Assembly: GCA_002370555.1 (NCBI GenBank)
Contig: AP014718.1
Location: 930,001 to 994,000, forward strand
Direction: 5' to 3'
Origin: Arthrobacter sp. Hiyo4
Lineage (GTDB): Bacteria > Actinomycetota > Actinomycetes > Actinomycetales > Micrococcaceae
DNA length: 64,000 nt
In this document: positions 58,740-64,000 of the stretch, in pieces
Layout: every line of letters starts with the position of its first letter
Numbering within the stretch: the stretch's first letter is position 1
Made by a program: the position numbers and the translations under genes
The notes under the pieces: model-generated
Told to the model about the DNA's origin: nothing
Databases searched by the model: none
The model's input: only the letters and a program-made list of their open reading frames with translations

Positions 58740-59036
58740 CTACTTCAGCTGGCCGCGGACTTCCCCGCCGGGGAAGTCGGCGTTATGAACGTTGACGTAG
58801 TAGTCGCCTGGGCTGGCTCCGATGGCTGCCAGGATGGCCGGGTCTTCGGTAGAGCAGGTTTCAACCGTCCAGTCCGTGCCGCTGCCCACATTGAGCGGAA
58901 TAACAACCGGGCCGGCCGCGTTGCGTGCCGCGACGTGGATGTGGGCCGCCGAGGCAGGAGCGGCGCCCGGTTTCGCCTCCGCAGGGGCGGTGATCTCCAA
59001 AAGGGAGATGGCTGTCCTGAACGCGTGACTTTTCAT
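58740..59036 (-). CDS. CHRD-domain protein, shortened
   Basis: 98 residues; the start follows TGAGGACACATC. The C-terminal 65 residues match the second half of a CHRD domain: AHIHVAARNAAGPVVIPLNV, GSGTDWTVETC and SPGDYYVNVHNADFPGGEVR. A normal secreted CHRD protein has a signal peptide and another 60-70 domain residues before this. Here a short MKSHAFRTAISLLEIT start runs directly into the second half, so an internal deletion is likely. CHRD domains are extracellular beta-sandwich units of uncertain role. Confidence 0.6.
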   Translation of the reverse strand: MKSHAFRTAISLLEITAPAEAKPGAAPASAAHIHVAARNAAGPVVIPLNVGSGTDWTVETCSTEDPAILAAIGASPGDYYVNVHNADFPGGEVRGQLK

Positions 59037-59184
59037 GATGTGTCCTCAGACAGACGAATGAACTTCCACCCCTAGCCAAATTCACGCTACGCCGCGCCCT
59101 GATTAGCCACAGTAGCGTCCCGGGCCGGTGTTCGCCGGGGTGGAAGGTGCGTTGGGGCTCTGCTTCGTTTGAGACAATAGACGC

Positions 59185-59748
59185 ATGCGATCTCTGGGTA
59201 ACACTCAATCTCCGTCCGGCCGGTCCAAGGGCGGCTTCTCCATGCTGCGGATCAGCGGTCCGGGAATGATGGTCTTTGTCATCGCGTTCATCGTTGCCGT
59301 GATCTTTGCCGCGAACCAGAACGACGTCGTGGGCTGGGTTGTCGCCATCATCGCCGCTTTCTGGCTGGCCCTCGCAGCCTTTGTGGTGTTCAGCATCCAG
59401 ACGGCCGCCAAAAAAGCCGGCGCGAAGCTGACGGAAGCCCAGAACGCCTTCAACAGCGCAGCCGGCCGTGCGCCGTCGTCGTCCTCGGCCGACCACGGCG
59501 GCACCCGGGTGGTGTACGAGCGGAACGAAGCGGACGACGTCCGCGACCTCAAGCTCGACCACTCCTTCAAGATCGTCCAGGTCCAGATCCAGGTGGTGGA
59601 GAAGGAACGCGCCAAGGGTGAGGCAGCGGACCAGGATACGATCCGCCGCGCGCTGGAGACCATCGAGATCACCGCCACCAACGCCCGCGACATGATCCGC
59701 GCCGCCGGCGGCACCGGCGACCCGGTCAGCGGAATCATCATCGACTAG
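59185..59748 (+). CDS. Membrane protein with coiled C-terminal domain, unknown function
   Basis: 187 residues, intact. Two membrane helices (MMVFVIAFIVAVIFAANQ and VGWVVAIIAAFWLALAAFVV) are followed by a cytosolic part with a Ser/Gly linker and a helical end (FKIVQVQIQVVEKERAKGEA, then TIRRALETIEITATNARDMI). I know it as a common type of conserved hypothetical in Micrococcaceae next to xthA. The function is unknown. xthA starts five bases after its stop, so the two are cotranscribed. Confidence 0.7.
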   Translation: MRSLGNTQSPSGRSKGGFSMLRISGPGMMVFVIAFIVAVIFAANQNDVVGWVVAIIAAFWLALAAFVVFSIQTAAKKAGAKLTEAQNAFNSAAGRAPSSSSADHGGTRVVYERNEADDVRDLKLDHSFKIVQVQIQVVEKERAKGEAADQDTIRRALETIEITATNARDMIRAAGGTGDPVSGIIID

Positions 59749-59752
59749 AGTA

Positions 59753-61653
<1,901 letters not shown>

Positions 61654-61687
61654 CTCGATGTCGGCCGCCAGCAATGTCAGTGAAGGA

Positions 61688-62271
61688 ATGAGCGTAGGCG
61701 TCATTCTGGGGTTCCCCCCTGCCATCGCCGAGGAACTTCAACGATGGCGCGCCTCCTTCGGTGACCCGATGGCGGGGTGGTGCCCGCACACATCACGCTG
61801 GTGACCACCACGCCCACCCAGGACTGGGAGGCCACCCAGGCGCACGTCCGCGACGTGGCGCGGCGGCAGGTCCCGTTCATGGTCACCATTGCCGGGACCG
61901 GAACGTTCCGGCCGGTTTCCCCGGTGGTTTACATCAATGTAGAGGACGGGTTCGAGTCCTGCGTGGAGCTCCACGAAAAACTCCAGACCGGCCCGCTGCA
62001 ACGCGAGTTGCCGTTCTCGTACCACCCGCATGTCACGATCGCCCACGATGTTGCGCCCGAAAGCCTGGACGAAGCCGAAACGGTGCTTGAAAGTTACCGG
62101 GCAACGTTCCCTGTGGTTAGCATGGGACTCTACGAGCACGATGCCGACGGCATTTGGCAGCTACGGGAAGAGTTGGACTTTGGGACCGAAACTGACGACG
62201 GCGGGTCCTTCGCCGCGGACGCCGACACAGCCGCGGATGCCGACGCAAACGGAGCCACCGCTCCCCACTGA
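61688..62271 (+). CDS. 2H phosphoesterase (2'-5' RNA ligase-like), frameshifted
   Basis: About 194 residues. The two HxT motifs that define the family are [11 protein letters not shown] and [11 protein letters not shown]. The start is the ATG of [20 protein letters not shown], after GAAGGA. The break near 61779 (GGCGGGGTGG region) is fixed by one base, joining GDPMAG to VVPAHITLV. Such proteins cleave cyclic phosphates or 2'-5' bonds in RNA; the natural substrate here is unknown. The C-terminal tail is an acidic Ala/Asp run ([12 protein letters not shown]). It lies just after trpS and overlaps the next gene by 35 bases. Confidence 0.82.
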
Positions 62272-63450
62272 GCAGGCCCGCCTCAAGCTCGCTGTCATCC
62301 AGAAGCGGATGGAGTGGGGCAAGGCCAGAAGGTCCGACGGCGGCCCGGTGGCCAGCTCGCTGGCGATGCTCCAGTGGCTGCTGGCCAGGCTCAATGCCTT
62401 CCGCCCGATGCGGGCGTGGCAGCATTACAACCTCCAGCATGGCCCGTTGATGAGCGCCGGCATCGGCTTCAACATGTTCTTTTCCATCACCGGCCTGTTG
62501 GCCACGGGTTTCTCCGTTGCCGGCCTGGTGCTGCGGGCCAGCCTGCCTTGCTGGACACCATCATCGGCAGCGTGGCCCGGAGTGCGCCCGGACTGCTGAA
62601 GTTGGGTGGGGGAGAAGGACTGGTTGATCCGAGCGACCTCCTGAACCCGGACGGTCTCGGCTGGACCGCCGTGATTGCTGCCGTGGTAACGGTCATCACG
62701 TCCCTGGGCTGGATCGCAGGACTTCGTGACGGCCTGCGCGGTGTGGTGCAGTTGCCGCCCGTGAAAATCAACCCGATTGTCCTCAAGCTGCGTGACACCG
62801 GCACCCTGCTGCTCCTGGGAGTGGCCCTGGTGATCAGCGCCGGAGCGTCCCTGGTGTTCGGCACAGCGGCCGGCTGGGTCACGGACTTCCTGCAGCTGGA
62901 TCCGACGGTGGCAGGTCCGCTGACCACCGTGATCAAGATCGGTGTGCCGCTGACGCTCAACTGGGTTACGGCCGTCATCATGTTCCGGCTGGCCGGTGGG
63001 CTCAAGCTCTCCCGGCGGGCACTCCTGGAGGGGACCATCCTTGCCGCGGTGGGCACCACCGTCCTGCAGGTCTTCAGCACTGAACTGCTGGCCGGTGCGG
63101 GACGGAACCCCATCCTGGCGCCGTTTGCCATCATCATCGGCCTGCTGATCTGGTTCAACCTGGTCAGCCAGGTCTACCTCGTGTCCGCCGGCTGGTCCGC
63201 CATCCGTGAAGAGGACCTCAGGAGCGAACCTGCAGGCCAGGACAAAGCCCTGTGGGCTCCCGGCAGGTCCAGCCCGGCAAAGTACCCGTGGAGGGACACA
63301 GCGACGGAAAGCGCCCGAGCGCCGGGCACCAGGCCAGCCCGGCGGTTACTTCCCGGCGTCGAGGTACTGGTCGGCCCAGGCAGAAATAATCCTGGCGGCC
63401 CGGGCTGCCTGGCCCTTGCCGGTCAGCAGGTGGTCGCTGCTTTCGAGTGA
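62237..63450 (+). CDS. YihY/BrkB-family membrane protein, frameshifted
   Basis: About 400 residues. Several helices are clear (GFNMFFSITGLLATGFSVAG, WTAVIAAVVTVITSLGWIAG, TLLLLGVALVISAGASLVFG, LAPFAIIIGLLIWFNLVSQV). The YihY family runs through WQHYNLQHGPLMSAGIGFNM, MFRLAGGLKLSRRALLEGTI and VYLVSAGWSAIREED. The function is uncertain; the old ribonuclease BN name is not supported. The ATG at 62237 overlaps the phosphoesterase gene. A break near 62547 joins VLRASLP to the frame reading ALLDTIIGSVARSAP. The tail is unclear: another frame would end near 63390 with a more hydrophilic tail. Confidence 0.75.
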
Positions 63451-63983
63451 GACGAAGTTCGGCGGATGGCGCGCCGTCTGGAAGATGGTGCTGGCGTTCT
63501 CGATGCCCACAGTGTTGTCCGTGGGGGAGTGGAGGACCATCAGCGGCTTGTGCAGCTGCCGGATGCAGTCCGTGAGGTCCGCGTTCTCGAGGTCCTCCAC
63601 AAAGTGTTTCCGGATCTCCACGCGTTTCCCGCCGAAAGCACCGCCGCGCCGCCGAAGGAGTGGCCCACCAGCAGCGAGATGGCCTTCCCCTGGCTGCGCA
63701 TGAACTCGGCGGCCACCACGGTGTCCGCCACTTTATGGCTGAAGGAGCCCTCCGACCGATCGCCGGCTGACTCGCCCAGCCCCAGGTTGTCGAAGCGGAG
63801 CATCCCGATGCCGGTGTCAGCCAGGGCCTTGCACATGCGGGACGCCGCCGGGCTGTCCTTGCCCAGGGTGAAGCCGTGCGAGAAGACGCCCCAGCCACGT
63901 ACCGGCCCCTCAGGGACGTCGATGATGCCGGACAGGAGCTCGCCGGTGGAACCTTCGAAGCTGACTTTTTCGGAGCGGGACAT
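63346..63983 (-). CDS. Alpha/beta-hydrolase with internal deletion, frameshifted
   Basis: About 212 residues, against about 255-260 for relatives. The start MSRSEKVSFEGSTGELLSGI leads to an oxyanion segment FSHGFTLGKDSPAASRMCKA, LRFDNLGLGESAGD, the nucleophile elbow LLVGHSFGGAAVL, the Asp in VLHSPTDNTVGIENASTIF and the His in SLESSDHLLTGKG. All three catalytic residues are there. About 45 residues that should separate GGAAVL from the segment GGKRVEIRKHFVEDLENADL are missing, with a frame change at the same point (near 63630). The cap region is thus lost by deletion or misassembly. Relatives are often fused to OsmC in other bacteria. Confidence 0.7.
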
Positions 63984-64000
63984 CGCGTGTTGCTTTCGTT

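Noticed and set aside
61940-61965. TTCGAGTCC sequence like a tRNA T-loop
   Set aside because: It lies inside the 2H phosphoesterase coding frame (GFESCVEL), and no acceptor or anticodon stems are around it.

Overview
The window looks like a chromosomal segment of a high-GC Gram-positive actinobacterium, most like Arthrobacter/Pseudarthrobacter (Micrococcaceae). The basis is the strong G/C bias, the perM-purN order shared with other actinobacteria, a monomeric isocitrate dehydrogenase, an AfsR-type regulator, a LAKTG sortase signal, GTG starts, and Arthrobacter-style intergenic palindromes. I saw no rRNA, tRNA or CRISPR array.

A caution governs all coordinates. About half of the genes, including single-copy housekeeping genes (purH, icd, glyA, folD, trpS, xthA, alr), are broken by one or more frameshifts. 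Where I checked the DNA, almost every break is one missing G or C in a short G/C run, and adding it back restores the family sequence. I treat these as probable sequence or assembly errors and give one spanning CDS for each gene. Gene ends use the repaired frame. Large-scale truncations are listed separately as remnants.

Layout. 1-5.5 kb: MocR-type regulator (cut by the window edge), secreted protein, AfsR-like STAND regulator and a 3'-truncated DHFR-family gene. 5.7-14.3 kb: membrane protein, then a signalling block of response regulator-GGDEF, large hybrid histidine kinase, MBL-rhodanese sulfur enzyme and PAS-GGDEF-EAL protein. 14.4-17.1 kb: UDP-glucose dehydrogenase and GT4 glycosyltransferase in one operon. 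17.1-19.2 kb: gene debris (flotillin C-terminus, HNH nuclease, MFS/ferredoxin chimera). 19.4-21.1 kb: a 28-residue peptide gene, a secreted proline-rich protein and a DUF4383-like membrane protein. 21.4-29.7 kb: perM, purN and purH, with an IS110 element, palindromic repeats, a DUF559-like gene and an MFS transporter between purN and purH. 30-34 kb: secreted serine protease and icd. 34-38 kb: Ser/Thr kinase-lipoprotein operon, a repeat-rich LAKTG surface protein and a second FDPGSSP-ending secreted protein. 38-41 kb: Gfo/Idh oxidoreductase and MacB-like ABC exporter. 41.5-46.9 kb: sugar ABC operon with its ROK regulator and a shared operator-like motif.

47-54 kb holds the most coherent metabolic module: a DavA-like amidohydrolase, PucR regulator, alanine racemase, APC amino-acid permease and DavB-like amino-acid 2-monooxygenase. 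Together they suggest uptake of an L-amino acid (lysine is the best guess), oxidative decarboxylation to an amide, and hydrolysis to the acid. 54-58.7 kb carries gamma-carbonic anhydrase, a methyltransferase and a one-carbon block: purU opposite a ZTP-riboswitch-controlled glyA-folD operon. 58.7-64 kb holds a CHRD-like protein, membrane protein, xthA, trpS, a 2H phosphoesterase, a YihY-family protein and an alpha/beta hydrolase with an internal deletion.
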